64,000 bases of DNA from Macrolepiota albuminosa (taxonomy: Eukaryota; Basidiomycota; Agaricomycetes; Agaricales; Agaricaceae): the NCBI GenBank assembly GCA_027475525.1, contig JAMWFC010000120.1:186001-250000 (forward strand), given 5' to 3'. Below are positions 24,505-36,314 of the stretch, in pieces. The position numbers and the translations under genes were made by a program. The notes below the pieces were generated by a model, which saw nothing but the letters and a program-made list of their open reading frames with translations, searched no databases and had not been told where the DNA came from. Each line of letters begins with the position of its first letter. Within the stretch, counting starts at the first letter, position 1.

Positions 24505-24785
24505 TAGAGATAGCCGAAAGGGAGCAAATATCGAGGACATGGCAGTAATAGCCAGTAGAGATAGCTGAAAAGGAGCAAATATCGAGGACATGGCAGTAAT
24601 AGCCGGTAGTAATAGCCGGTAAAGATAGCCAAAAGGGAGCAAATATCGAGGACATGGTAGTAATAGCCGGTAGTAATAGCTGGTAAAGATAGCCGAAAAG
24701 GAGCAAATATCGAGGACATGGTAGTAATAGCCAGTAAAGATAGCCAAAAGGGAGCAAATATCGAGGACATAGCCAGTAGAGGAAG
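24505..24785. repeat. 51/63-bp minisatellite
   Basis: Five copies of a core 'gatagcc(a/g)aaagggagcaaatatcgaggacat' are separated by 'ggcagtaatagccagtaga' spacers, some carrying an extra 12 bases (a second 'agtaatagccggt'). All three minus frames stay open across the array and give monotonous repeats, so those frames are a composition effect and not genes. Confidence 0.85.
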
Positions 24786-25156
24786 AGAACAGCAACTGCC
24801 GAGATCACGTGAGGGGCACAAATTTCAAGGACAAAATGCGCGCCAAAGCAGGTAGTAAAACCTCAGTCTACTAAAGTAGACCTCGGAACTACAGGTAATA
24901 AATGAGCACTAGTAAAAATGAAAAGGAAGTAAGCTAACATACCCTCAGTCTTGGGAAAAGAACTGAGGGTTTTCCTAATCCGGACCATGGCACTATACCA
25001 CCAATCCAGTGGTGGCTTAAAGAACTGTATAGCACAATCATCAACGATTGTGTCAATAAGTAAAGTGAGTAAAGAAGAATGACAAAGAATTATGCTTGAA
25101 TAACTGGGAAGTAACTGACGCCACCGCCACGACAAGAGGCTGAGAGTCTATCCTGA

Positions 25157-25350
25157 CAGTATTATGGAGCAAACACCCAGATACAAAATGCCTCTGCCTG
25201 ACAGCAGGGATGCACCTCACTTTAGACACAGTGAGCCTGCAGAGGTTTACTATTTTCTACAAAGGATGCAGTCACTGTTTGAACATGCAGGTGTCCAGCC
25301 TGCTGTCAGGCAGAGGCATTTTGTATCTGGGTGTTTGCTCCATAATACTG
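25157..25350. repeat. Perfect 52-bp inverted repeat around a gag start
   Basis: The left arm 25157-25208 and right arm 25299-25350 are exact reverse complements, with a 90-base loop. Each arm contains the same ATG region (MEQTPRYKMPLPDSR), read rightwards on the plus strand and leftwards on the minus strand. The shape suggests a snap-back product formed at the 5' end of a retroelement transcript or cDNA. Confidence 0.85.
25164..25292 (+). pseudogene. Truncated gag start of an LTR retrotransposon
   Basis: The frame opens with ATG and encodes DAPHFRHSEPAEVYYFLQRM and SLFEHAG, which resembles the N-terminus of basidiomycete Ty3/gypsy gag (compare ELSQYFKELEYLFRDCGI in the gag at 56397). Homology stops at about residue 44, where the sequence turns into the inverted copy of itself. 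Only this fragment remains. Confidence 0.55.
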
Positions 25351-25880
25351 GTCAAGCTTGTTGGCTCAGTAAGTGAAGACTTAGTTTTTGATGGTGTGAA
25401 TGTGCACTTCTCTGTCCAAAGTTTTTGTTTATGAAGTACGTCTGGGTCTGAAAGAATTGGAACTGTGTCCTTAGAGAATGCACAAGTCTCTCTTCTTCTA
25501 GGAGAAATAGAGTTTTTCACCCCTTAGTTGAGTAACCTTAGGTGTGCCAGGCCAAGAACCTGGCGGTGTGAAACTAATGTTTCTTTTAGTGGGGTTGGAC
25601 TCCAAATGGAGATCTGACAATGTAATTGTTTGTGCAACAAAAGCCCCCTCATGGTGGGCTCCAGATGAGGGGGTGAAATGAAAGTTTTAATTTATTATAA
25701 GTTGCTCAAATGGAATTGGGCAAAACTTAAGTTAAAATGTAAAACTTCAATTCATGAAGTTCTGGTGGTTTTAGTTACACGCGCGCACACATTGTAATAA
25801 AGTGTTATAAGTTTTTAATCGATTTATTTAAAATGTCGCGTAGCACACACTCAAAAATGGGTCAATAAAGTATTATTACT
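25351..25880 (-). mobile_element. Leader, primer-binding site and LTR remnant of the fold-back element
   Basis: Read on the minus strand, an LTR would end at about 25666, followed by a primer-binding site at 25663-25652 (TGGAGCCCACCA), a leader, and the gag ATG at about 25345. The same 12 bases form the primer-binding site of the complete element (56777-56766), which supports the identification. The outer border of the LTR was not found; 25880 is a guess. Confidence 0.4.
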
Positions 25881-27584
25881 AAATCCGAAGCTACTGTACT
25901 GCTCATAGGCCTAAGAGATCCGCTCCCTGGGGATTTTGAGCCGTGGCAATGCAATTGCTTGCCCGACTTCCCCGAAATCCCATCCTTCTTTATACCTAGT
26001 CTTCTATGCACAGACCATCGTATTCTTCGCATGTTTCAATGCCGGTTCATGGCATTACCATGCCCAGACAGTTGGTTATTGCATTACCGACTATTACCGA
26101 GCCTGGGCAGGTGGCTATTGGTTTCTCCGTTTCTTGGTGCACGTAGTCACACCTTTTTCCGGCTAAACCCTCCTCTGTAGCCTGGCTACTCCCCTTTCCT
26201 CTCTTGTCTCGTCGTCTTTTCCTCTCCCTGGTTGCCGGTGTACACGTTGTGCGGCTCGTCGGTCTTTGTACACGTGGCAGAAGTAACAGAGGAGTACTAT
26301 CTTTGTGGAAGGTGAGGTGTCGGCAGGATTGACTGATGCGTGATCAGTTTGATTAGATTGATCTTGGATACCCTCCGAGATCTTTATCTTATCCAACCTT
26401 GCGGCTGTTGCCTCGATCTCTTTGACTGGCTGTTTCGCGTACCCGGACGTCGTCGGGCCGTTTTGGAGTAGTGGGTGGTGGTCTTATTTCTGAGGTACGT
26501 CGAGTCTACAGTTTCAAACCCGCACATATCAGCTTACCGTTTTCAGCTATATGTGTCGTACGTAGAACCAGTATATTTCTTTTAGTTCTCTCAGGCTACG
26601 TCTCAGTTTCGAGACATGTGTATCAATACCGTTGTGCATGTTGATTCTCTCTTCTTGCGAGCTGGCTTTGAAACGACTTGAACTCACAGTAAGCATCGTC
26701 TTTTCCTTGAGTCTTCGTCAATCACGGAATCTCTGCAGCACTGGCGAAAAGCCTCATCATGCCTGCCTGGACTGCGATTGTCGCACAGCAGATCCTAGAT
26801 GCTTGACTTGACATAGGAATGGAAACACGCATGTCCCGAACAGAAAGACTGTTAAAGGCATGGCATGTATAAAACAGCCATGGCGCCACATCACCTACAA
26901 TCGCAGAGGTTGATCCATTTCCTTCCTTCGTCCCCGCATCAGAGCCCCTCTCTGATGACCTTTCTGCTACCCACATACCCTAGTTTTGATACTTTAGATG
27001 ACAATTGGTTCTGACCTGGGATCAATGCCTTTTCCCTTTGGAAGAAACATCATTCATTGGAATTGTCCAGATCACTTGATCTTCCCCTTCCGTCTCCTTT
27101 CCTATAGTGTATGCTTACAGTCAGCTTTTCGGCGGCAATGACTACTCTTTCGATGTCATGATTTACTTTCAAAATACCTCAAACTATTTGTTCTGCTGCC
27201 CGTCCTTACTGTTTCTCTTTAACACTTGATTGTATCTTTATTGCTATTCATTGTCCCTCCAATGACATTTCTTCATCTTGCGCTGTATCACACCATTCTA
27301 TACCGATAGACGTTGTAAACATGATAGATTTCATGGAGTTCTGGCTTTTGACCTTGAAAAGAGGCTTGTAACAAAATTCAGTTCAGAAATACCCTTATAT
27401 AATTAAATATGTACATAGATGCAAGGCAAAACCGATTAGAAAAAATAGTGCAAGGGACTCAGGCATTGAGAAGCCAAACGCTTTGACTTAATGATTATGG
27501 CTGCAAGGATTATAATGTAAGACCGATGGGAATGTACCTAGTGTCGCTGAAAAAAAAATTGTGAGATTACAGTTTCTAAGTCTA
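25881..27584. other. Gene-free stretch before the phosphofructokinase gene
   Basis: Mixed-composition sequence with a few short open frames (for example at 25936-26180) that lack recognisable motifs or consistent splice sites. No repeat unit is shared with the flanking transposons and no 77-bp duplications occur. The last few hundred bases probably include the 3' UTR of the phosphofructokinase gene. Confidence 0.4.
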
Positions 27585-30568
27585 TTATTTCAGTGCCGGA
27601 CGGCCCACCAAGGCCTCTACAATTTCGGTCACTCCCTCCCACCACGATTCTTTTCCTCTTCTGTTCTTCATGTCAGCATGCTTCACCATGTCTTGCACTG
27701 GGACCCATTTGATAGAGCTGGACTGTATCGTGATGACAGCAGCACTATCACCGGATGCCTGTCTCGTTCTTGCGGACTGTGCTTGGAGTAAAGCATGGTG
27801 CCGCTCAATAAACGACATGCACTTGAGTGACAACCGCACAGCACGCGCCCTATCCATTGGTGATGGAACGCCGCCTTGCAAGGTGTGTCCAAGCGATGCA
27901 CAACGAGCATCGAATAAGGAAGCGCCCTCCTCCTTGAACATGTTGGTAAGCACCTCAGTTGTATAAACTGATGAAGCGACCTCGTTCCTGAGAATGTGAG
28001 ACATGAGGTAGATAGAACAGGTTTTGAAGTGCTCCTGACATACCGAATGACGAGACGCCCTTCACTTTTGCCCTTCTCGTCAAGATTATACCTCGTCTTA
28101 AGAAACTTGACATCTCTGCGCAACATATCCAGGGTGATTCCGGTCTCGGGTACGTAGACAAGAGAAGCACCGGTCTACATAGTTGGTCAATTTCAAAGCA
28201 AAGACATCGAGCTTCTTCACTCACAGCCAAAGCTCCCATAGTAGCAATATAGCCACACTTACCTCCTTGAGTCTCGACAACAAACACACGATTTCTCGAT
28301 GCACTAGCACTCTGTTTGATGGCGTCACAAGCATCAACCAAAGCATTCAGACTCGTGTCACTACCGAGGCTGAACTCGGTTATAGGTACATTGTTGCTGA
28401 TCGTCGCAGGTAAGTGTACCATTGGGATGTGGAACGCAGGGTAATGCTTCCTGCCTTCCTCCAAAATGAGCAAGGCGTGGAAAGCCTCAAACCCGCCAAT
28501 CATCATCAAAGCATCAAAGCTAAACTTTTGAAAAGTTGACGCAACAGCTCCGAGATCGATAGATGGTAGAGTCCTGTTGGTACCAAGCTCTGAACCTCCT
28601 CGGGCCATCCAGGAATCAACACCGAGCCACGAAAGTTTGATGACGTTGTCGTCAAGAAGGCCAGGGAATCCGTTTTGAACTGCAAGTGGAGTGTGGCCTT
28701 GCTGAAGACAGTAACGAACGGCAGCACGAGTTGCTGCATTCATTCCACCAGCTGGTGCACCCATGCTATGGATACATCAGATATACAATTCATCAACACT
28801 GTTCCAACTTACTGCATAATGGCCACGCGGAGACGCTCAGGGTGTATTGGATAAGATGATTGACAAATAACAGCATTCCAGGCTTACCTTTTCATCGGGA
28901 AGGGAAGGCTCATTCACTAGGACCGAAGTTGTCATGAAACCATCCAAGCTCTCAACGAATTCTGGATCCCTCAGAGACATAGCCTTTTCAAAATCCCTGT
29001 CGCTAACGGCTTGCGCCACAGCCCTCGTCTGTAAGAGAAATGAACGTTGCGTTGCTAAAAACTGAACGGAAGTTGACTACCATTTGAACAGCCTCCATCA
29101 AAGGGACTCGTATGATTTTATTTTCTTGCGTACCAATCATATATGACGGGGCTTCTGGTGTAGACTCTAATAACGCTTTAACTGCTTCTACGCCTTGAAG
29201 TGTGGGCTGAGAAAAGGATAAGTGTCAGAGCGGATTTAATCATTCTCAACGAACCAGAATACGATCCCAGGCGCATGGTCGTCCACCTCTTTGAGTATGA
29301 CCCAAGGTTGTCACTCGTGTGTCGAGTCCGAGACGTGTTGAGAGGACTTCTTTGACATATTCCGCTTTTATAGGGTTTAGTTCAATATCAATAGCACCTT
29401 CGGCAACAATCACAATCGTCTTGCGCTTGCCAATTTCGCGGTGCTGAACTATGAATTGATATTTTTCACTTTGTGAGCGAGGTAGGTACTTACGCGCTGA
29501 ATAGCAGAGCACATCTCATCTTCCCAGGGCATAGTTTTCGGGGGTCTTTCGGGAATAAAGATGAAATCTGCACCACCGCTGTATATTCATCATTGGTTAC
29601 TATTTCAGCTGGAGGGTAAAAAAGAGGCTCACGCAACACCAGCAAGAAGGGCCAGCCAGCCGCAATGCCTTCCCATGACTTCAAGAACGAAGGCGCGAGA
29701 GTGACTGATGGCTGTTGAGTTAATATTATCCATCGCTTCGCAGATGCGATGTAAAGCTGTTGGGGCGCCAATAGTCATGTCTGTCATCGACATATCATTG
29801 TCAATGGATCCAACAAGGCCGACAATCTTGAGGTGCGCATGCTCCTGTGCTTGAGTTTCAGTGATTCTCGCTACAGATTTCTGCGGTCAGCCATGAGCGA
29901 TTTATAGTCGAATGTGGTTAATGAAACAGACATTGTACACGGAGCTCAGCGACAAGAGAAGGCCATTCGGCTCTGAAGACATCAGCGCCTGTTAGGGACC
30001 CATCTCCTCCACAAACGACCAATGCGTCAATGCCTTCTTTGATAAGGTTGTAGGCAGCAGTTAATCGACCCTCATGTGTACGGAACTCCTTTGATCGCGC
30101 TGTTCCAATGAGAGTACCTCCCTAAGTCGTCGAAAATCAAAAGAAAACACAAGACAACGAACGTGAAGCTTACTTCCGCAAACCACCCCCGTACATCATC
30201 AAAGCCCACCCGCACAATGTAGCGACCAGAGAGAGTCCTTCCGCCCGTTTGGTCACAAGCTCCATTCCTCAACAAGTTACCATCGCCGAATCTGAGATTG
30301 TTCAAGAAATTGTCTCCAGAGACAGAAACAGCAGTGGTAGGACATCCCTCGCGTGTTTGAGCATAATATTCTGTGTTTCCTCGGACAAGACCTTCATAAC
30401 CCTCACGTACAACCCACATTTCACAACCCCTGCATGAGATGACACGCGTCAATTACGGACGAGAAACGACAGAAAAGTATACTTTAGAATGCCTGTCTTG
30501 ACTACTGTCCGGACGACAGCATTCATTCCTGCACTGTCTCCTCCAGAGGTGAGGATTGCGATTTTCAT
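27585..30568 (-). CDS. PFK1: ATP-dependent 6-phosphofructokinase, fungal two-lobed type
   Basis: It phosphorylates fructose-6-phosphate to fructose-1,6-bisphosphate, the committed step of glycolysis, in the cytosol. Start ATG 30566-30568 ([19 protein letters not shown]); stop at 27585 after GRPALK. About nine exons with short introns; exon 1 ends at 30483. N-lobe: [39 protein letters not shown], then [15 protein letters not shown] with the catalytic Asp (about 29800), EVMGRHCGW, and [14 protein letters not shown]-lobe: [17 protein letters not shown] (about 28764), [31 protein letters not shown] and [14 protein letters not shown]. The duplicated lobes match fungal enzymes, where the C-lobe is regulatory and binds effectors. 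No nonsense codon or 77-bp duplication is seen, so the gene appears intact. Confidence 0.95.
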
Positions 30569-30814
30569 TTTGGATGCGTCAGAGCTACTCGAGGCGCGAA
30601 CGCTTAAGCATGCATGACGCAGTGATACGTGTCACGTGGTATTTGCGCGTATTTGTAGTGGCTATTGTGGTTGCGGCATTGACAGAAACAAGAACATTGA
30701 CTTCTCTTTCTTACTATTAGTTTGCGCCACCATTCTTTTCTATTTCCAATTCTGACACCAGCGACACACTTCACTATTCCAAAAACACGTAACTGCCGCT
30801 CGCGCCCCACCGCG

Positions 30815-31814
30815 ATGCTCGACTTTTCTCCAGACCCTCTTCCGCCCGTTCCACGGCCTCTCAAGCGTTCTGCATCCGTGGCATCGCTCCCTACCCCTCC
30901 CAGAACTCATCATAAACGAAAACACGCCACTCGCAGCCTCAGGGGCGACGATTCAGACACAGATCCTGATAACATCTCCGCCAGTGAGGCAGAGTCAGAG
31001 AAACCTCACAATAAGAACAAGAAACAACGCATCAGCTCCAGTAAGAGTGCTGATGCTGAAGAGGATGCCTTCTGGCTCAGCAAATCTGACGGTGATGTGC
31101 CTACCACTGTTACAGCCTCGATCAAGCATGTGCCTCCAGGTCTTATCTATCGACGGCTAGCACCAGCGGCGTCGACCAGGAGTGTTGGTTCCGCGCCCGT
31201 GTCGCCTCCGCCGTCCAATCGCAAGCCCGTCACAGCTGTACCACCTACCACTCCCAAATCTCAGCGCCCAAAACGCAGTATACCCGTGCGTGACTCGCCC
31301 AACAACCCCTTCCTCGTGTCACCCGCGTCCGTCATCGAGGACAGCGCTAGTCCTACACCCAGCTTGTCGCCTCATACTCCTCGATACCAAGAGCAGCCCA
31401 CGGTTACTTACGTTTTGTATGTATCCCTCCCAATGTTACTTTTTACGCATTTTGATTTTCTCGTTTTCGTACAGCCGGGGCGTACGCGGTACTTTTCCGA
31501 ACCCCCTGTATGATCATGAACGTAACCGGCCACGTTCTCCCTCCGCTCGTTCTCGCCTGCCTCTCGAGCATCCGGATTACTCACCCGACTCACAATGTGT
31601 ACCAAAGGTTCTTTTTCCTATGGCACCGCGGAAGTCCAGAGCACGGCTTACGGGGAAGACCTTGGAGAAAGAGTTACAAAATGGGAAGAGGAGAAGATCA
31701 GTTTCTGTCAGCGGGTCTGGCAGCGAAGATGACAATGAAGATGAAAGGGGTAGGATTATGCCGAAGAAACTGGATTTTACCACACTTCAGGCGGGTCCAA
31801 GCCAGGAACAGTGA
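30815..31814 (+). CDS. Conserved hypothetical protein, disordered, Ser/Pro/Arg-rich
   Basis: ATG 30815 (MLDFSPDPLPPVPRP) is preferred over the upstream in-frame ATG at 30722 because coding-like sequence begins there. One intron: donor gtatgt after VTYV(F) near 31416, acceptor ttttcgtacag near 31475. The next exon reads FRGVRGTFPNPLYDHER and runs to the stop at 31812-31814. The protein is about 310 residues, rich in Ser, Pro and Lys/Arg, with KRSASVAS, NKKQR and GKRRRSVSVS patches that could be nuclear-localisation signals. The only well-structured motif is YVFRGVRGTFPNPLY. No domain is recognised. It diverges from the phosphofructokinase gene with about 250 bp between the starts, so the two may share a promoter. 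Confidence 0.7.
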
Positions 31815-32047
31815 ATCGACTCGATCTCCTATCTTGGACTGTTACCGTTTGCTTATTAGAACGGAATTCGCGTAACCTGGACAGAAGCTCAGATAGTTTG
31901 GCATTCAACTCATGCGGTTGATGCAGAGGCGAGTGAGAATGCCTATGTGCCTTTCACGTTTTTTACCATGTTGGGTTGTTATGTATGCATTGAATCTAGT
32001 ATTGTAGAAATATGAATTAACATGCGAATTTTTCTTGCTCAACTCCT

Positions 32048-33163
32048 TCAGCTCAACCATGTCGTCCACTTGCTATCTTTGCCCTCAATAACTGCAGAAA
32101 TTTCCCTAGCTACGACTCTGTCGGCCTGTTCACTGGGATGAAGCTCATCGTACCTGAAGAATAAAGAGTTGTGATTTTTTCTGCCAACGATTCAATGTAC
32201 ACACCACAAGTAGCTATCTTGAGCCTTGGGGTCAGTGACTGTGGTACACACGCCCGTCGACCCGTTCAGCTCAAAGACACAGGAAGAGATTGCACCCGTA
32301 ACATTAAGCGGTGCCGTTCCATTGAGATACTGCGCTGGATGTGCAAACATGTCGGCAAACAGTGCATGGGAATCGAAATAACCTATAAAATACCATGAGC
32401 TACTCTATCTTTTTCTTTATCAATGAAGCTCTCGAATTACCAATATGCGAGCCGTGGAGAGTAGGCGCGAGGGCTGTGAGTAAGAGCTTCGTAAGAGCGT
32501 TTCCAGATAACGTGAGCTCAGTCATGAAGTTGTTCCACTGTGTAGTGTTTCTCTCGGCTGTCCAGTAAGTATTTGGGTACGAGTCAGCGGCATAGAGCGG
32601 GGTATCTTCCAGTGGGATCATCTTCAGCGAATGCAATTAATGAGAGGGCAGTTCCATCAACAAAACCAACTTACATTCTGGAAAAGAAAGTTTCTTGCAC
32701 CACTTTCATACAGCACCTTGACCCAATTCACCATGCAATTGGCGACATCGACAAGGGAGGCATTGTTGCTACCTGAGATGAGGGAGTTGACCCCAAGGTC
32801 ATTTGTCCCGATCCATAGTGTGTACAGTGTTTCCTTCGCGACAAGCTTAAGCGACCCATTGTTCTTCTCAGAGAGATACAAGGGAAGTTGGCTCTCAAAC
32901 AGGGATGGGAAGGGGCGGAACGTAAGGTTGTTGGAGCACGTCGCACCAGCGCGTGCAAAAGGATGCAGCGAAACCTGAGCATAGCCCGCTGCATAGGTAG
33001 GCCACGAAACGCCATGATCACCAGTTATAACAACATCGGTATAGCTGTCTCCGAACGTAACTAGATTCTTTATTTTTTTTGCCTTGAGACCCTTTGCACT
33101 TGAGGAGTAGGCGGAGGGGATGTAGGCAAGCAGAAGAACCCACAATGCGATGAAGAGCTTCAT
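32048..33163 (-). CDS. Secreted GDSL/SGNH acetylesterase, CE16-like
   Basis: It probably removes acetyl groups from plant-wall oligosaccharides outside the cell. ATG 33161-33163 begins a signal peptide (MKLFIALWVLLLAYIPSAYS). Block I is VTFGDSYTD with the nucleophile Ser; WIGTNDLG supplies the oxyanion Asn; WYDELHPSEQ near the C-terminus gives the catalytic Asp and His. At least four exons: first exon to about 32673 (RNFLFQN), then PLEDTPLYAADSYPNTYW (about 32470-32620), then YFDSHALFADMF (about 32210-32380), then a last exon of about 100 bases to TGA 32048-32050. Length and motif order fit fungal CE16. Several N-glycosylation sequons are present. It looks intact. Confidence 0.88.
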
Positions 33164-33967
33164 ATCGATCCTTGAGAAGGTGCTCCCCAACACAATCCAT
33201 CGCGTTCTTATAAACTTTCAGGGATTGGACTCTTACCTCGATGCATCAGCAAGCGTGGATTCCAGAACTACGAAGGTAGTAGAATCGCTCATCCTAAATC
33301 CAGAATCGGTGGATTTTTCCAGATTTTGCGATGCCTACGTAGAGTTCGAAACATTCATCAACGGTATTTCGAGACCTTTCTGGGAAAAGGTGTGCTCTAC
33401 CCTGAATCATGTGTTGCAGCTCCCTGATCACGGATCTTCCTCGGTTTTGCAACTACCCAAAATGTCCCGCTATACAGAGTTTTGATACCATTGTGCCGAA
33501 TGAATGATAGGGATTGAGTGTATGATGCGTTTCATAGATAAAGTAGGTCAATTGACCGGTTTCCAAAGTAGAAATCAAGCTCACACTCACTATACTTGGC
33601 AAACAGCTCTAATTTGATATTCAGTCATTAGTCAACTGCAAGTTAAGAGATAGAACTCACTGCTAGGTATAACTAATTGAAAATTTCTTGAAGGCATTGA
33701 GAACGAAGATATTTAGTAGAAAACTCTGAACTCCAGTCAAGTTGTTCCATAATTAGCCAGCGCCATTCTACCATCAGTAGTCGGCCTTCATTCAATAAAT
33801 TAGTGACATATTGAGGATATCGCAAGTTTCATTCGTTAGAGTTAGAGTAATACATGTGCTGGCGGTTGTAAGTGGTGATTAGGAAATGCCCCTTGAGGAG
33901 AGTCAACTTAAAGAGCCAAACAAAGGCGGTGATGAATTTCCTTTTTTGAGTTTGTCATAAATTTCTC
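33164..33967. other. Intergenic region between the esterase and MRPL2 genes
   Basis: About 800 bases containing the divergent promoters of the esterase (minus) and MRPL2 (plus). An open frame at 33150-33485 starts inside the esterase start region and has no recognisable motif. No repeats were seen. Confidence 0.4.
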
Positions 33968-35200
33968 ATGTTCTCCTTGGTGCGGGGCAATGCTGCCCTG
34001 CTGAGAACGTGTTTCTCCTCATCCCAATGGACCCAAACCCTTTTCCGCGGCTATTCTACAGAATTACGGAGGAAGAAAACTTCAACGACAGACATCAAAA
34101 AAGCCTTGTCGCGGTCCACGTCGCTGTTCAAAACATACAAACCCATTACACCAGGTATTCGGCATCTGAAGAGACCACTGAACCTGCATTTATACGAAGG
34201 ACGTCCGGTACGGGCACTAACTATTGCAAAACGCAAGAAGGGAGGCCGTAACTCGTACGGACGCATAACTGTACGACATCGTGGTGGCGGACACCGTCAA
34301 CGTATACGTACGCTCGACTTCGTGCGTGAAGAGCAAGGTATTTACGATGTCATCCGTATCGAGTACGACCCCGGTCGGTCAGCGCACATCGCACTCGTGC
34401 GAAGCCGGAACCCGAAACACGAGGGTATACAACGGTGGAAGTATATCCTCGCGACCGATGGGATGAGGGCGGGCGATGAGGTGCAGAGTTTCAGGCAGGG
34501 AATCCCTGAGGGGTTTATTCCTGAGTTTGATGCGGCTAAGAAGGAAGAGGAGAATATTTCTGAGGCGGCGGGGGAACAGAGTGGGGGACGGGGACAGAAC
34601 ACTTCGTCTGCGCATTCGCTTGCGCTCGGTATCTTGCGCACTATGACTTTAAAACCAGGAAATGTGCTCCCCCTCAAACTTATGCCACCTGGGACAATTA
34701 TCCACAATATTGCACTTCAACCTTCTGGCCCAGGTATCCTCGTTCGCGCCGCTGGGTCGTTTGGACAGATCGTGAGCCACGAGGATGCAGGACGCTATAG
34801 TCACATCCGTCTACAAAGTGGTGAAGTCCGGAAAATCCTGTCCGACTGCTGCGCGACAGTAGGCAAGGTTAGCAATCCACTTTGGAAGGGCAGAAGTCTT
34901 GGCAAGGCCGGTCGCGCGCGCTGGTTGGGTAGACGGCCTTCGGTGCGTGGTGTCGCCATGAACGCGTACGTACAAGCTTTTGAATGTGATTCGTCACTCA
35001 TAAATGGCTAACTCTTCTGTAGATGTGATCACCCTCACGGAGGTGGAAGAGGAAAGTCCAAGTCTAACAAACATCCTGTATCTATTTGGGGCTGGGGCAC
35101 TAAAGGAACGCGTACGAGAAAACCAGGACCCAAAGGCCCGAAGAATAGCAATAAAATGGTCATTCGTGAACGCCCTAGAGGGAAGGACAAACGTAGATAG
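33968..35200 (+). CDS. MRPL2: Mitochondrial large-subunit ribosomal protein uL2m
   Basis: It binds 23S-like rRNA near the peptidyl-transferase centre in the mitochondrial ribosome. ATG 33968 begins a basic, Ser-rich presequence ([19 protein letters not shown]) typical of mitochondrial import. Then come [19 protein letters not shown] and [20 protein letters not shown], a lineage-specific acidic insertion ([19 protein letters not shown]), [35 protein letters not shown] and [19 protein letters not shown]. One intron (gtacgt at about 34967 to ctgtag at 35023) separates RGVAMNA from [13 protein letters not shown], which holds the invariant HPHGGG loop. Stop TAG 35198-35200. The gene is intact and converges with the small gene at 35328. 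Confidence 0.95.
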
Positions 35201-35327
35201 AGCGCCACCAGGTGTCCTCGGTACTTTATCACTAATAATTACTTTGATCACGTCCTGCAAACGTTCGACATTTAGTCAATCGTGCAGCGTGACCATTCCT
35301 ATTCCTGCTGACCTCTGTCTTTTCTTT

Positions 35328-35618
35328 TCATTCTTCCTCTTCCTCTGCATCCTCGACATCGTACTTCAGTGTCTTTGCGGTCTCCTTACTCGATTCTGCC
35401 TTTCCAACAGCATCTCTCCACACGGTCAGCTCATTTCCGAGTTGATCCCTGGCCTTAGTGATCGCAACTTTGAGCGCGCCATAATACGCCTCCGATCCCA
35501 CTTCGGAGGAATTACAGTCAAGCGCATGCGTCAGGGTTTTTGATACGCTGATCTCCTTTGCCTCCTTGACTATCTGCGTGGGCGGATTGAGCTCGTAGCT
35601 GATTGTTATCGTCGCCAT
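35328..35618 (-). CDS. Small acidic-tailed protein, possibly Gon7-like KEOPS subunit
   Basis: The proposed start MATITISYELNPP at 35618 gives about 96 residues ending DVEDAEEEEE. The central part reads YYGALKVAITKARDQLGNEL and TVWRDAVGKAE, a helical segment resembling fungal Gon7 proteins, which stabilise the KEOPS complex that makes t6A on tRNA. The frame stays open upstream to 35762, and gtatgt near 35645 with acceptor acaatcag near 35603 would allow an alternative spliced start, so the N-terminus is uncertain. The family assignment rests on size, helix pattern and acidic tail only. Confidence 0.45.
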   Translation of the reverse strand: MATITISYELNPPTQIVKEAKEISVSKTLTHALDCNSSEVGSEAYYGALKVAITKARDQLGNELTVWRDAVGKAESSKETAKTLKYDVEDAEEEEE

Positions 35619-36314
35619 CGAAAGTCGAATGAAGAGATAAACATACGTAACGTCGATGGCTTCCGCTTCAAACCGCACGTGAAGAAAAATATTGTTCCCT
35701 CTCAGATGAGTGTCCTCCTGAACACGCCTAAGTCTCGTCTCGTACACTCTCGATAGACACAAGGAACTACATCGAATATCATGTTGTCATGGCCATTAAT
35801 CACGATCATTTGGTCTCCACTCATCAAAATCCAAGAAGCAAAAAAGCAATAAGGACCTGCGTGTTCTATTGGTGGCCGCCTCCTCGCTCAAACAATCCTT
35901 CCTAGACACACCATCCTAATTGAAATCAGGCACAAGGGGTCGCGGAGTCTGGTGTCAAGGGAATCTGATTGCACCACACCTGATGGGCGTTGGTCGCGTT
36001 GATTACTTTGAGATCTTAACAACTGGGTGATGTGACGGCGTGTTCTGTGTTCTTGTGTTTTACATCAGGCAGCGTAACTGCGATGGCGATAATGATGTTT
36101 AAACACCTCAGAGCTTCGTTGACAAAGCTACTTATCTTCTGATGAGTGCCAGAAGTTGGACGTTGAAACATTGTAATTCTTTGTCAACAGAATGCCTCGC
36201 CAAAATCGTGCTTTGTGAGGTTTAGCATTGATGTGTCACTGTCAAAAGTTGATAGATAGGGTGGTTTACAGACATCTATAGTATATGGGGCAATTGTTTT
36301 GTGGAAACTAATGT
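35619..36314. other. Border between the conserved gene block and the Helitron region
   Basis: No gene recognised apart from the possible upstream exon of the small minus-strand gene (to 35762). Composition becomes AT-rich near 36200. The homology shared with the right arm of the inverted repeat starts at about 36315. Confidence 0.4.

Noticed and set aside
24425..24821. Three overlapping minus-strand open frames of 114-127 codons with repeated 'DICS' and 'RYLLPFGYLY' words
   Set aside because: They are the translation of the minisatellite in all three frames; no start context, splice sites or domain.
25936..26180. Two overlapping plus frames suggesting an F-box-like fragment
   Set aside because: Hydrophobic/aromatic-rich but with no conserved motif or exon continuation, so not supported.
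33150..33485. Plus-strand frame of 111 codons between the esterase and MRPL2 genes
   Set aside because: It overlaps the esterase start, has no motif and no splice logic, and lies in the promoter region.
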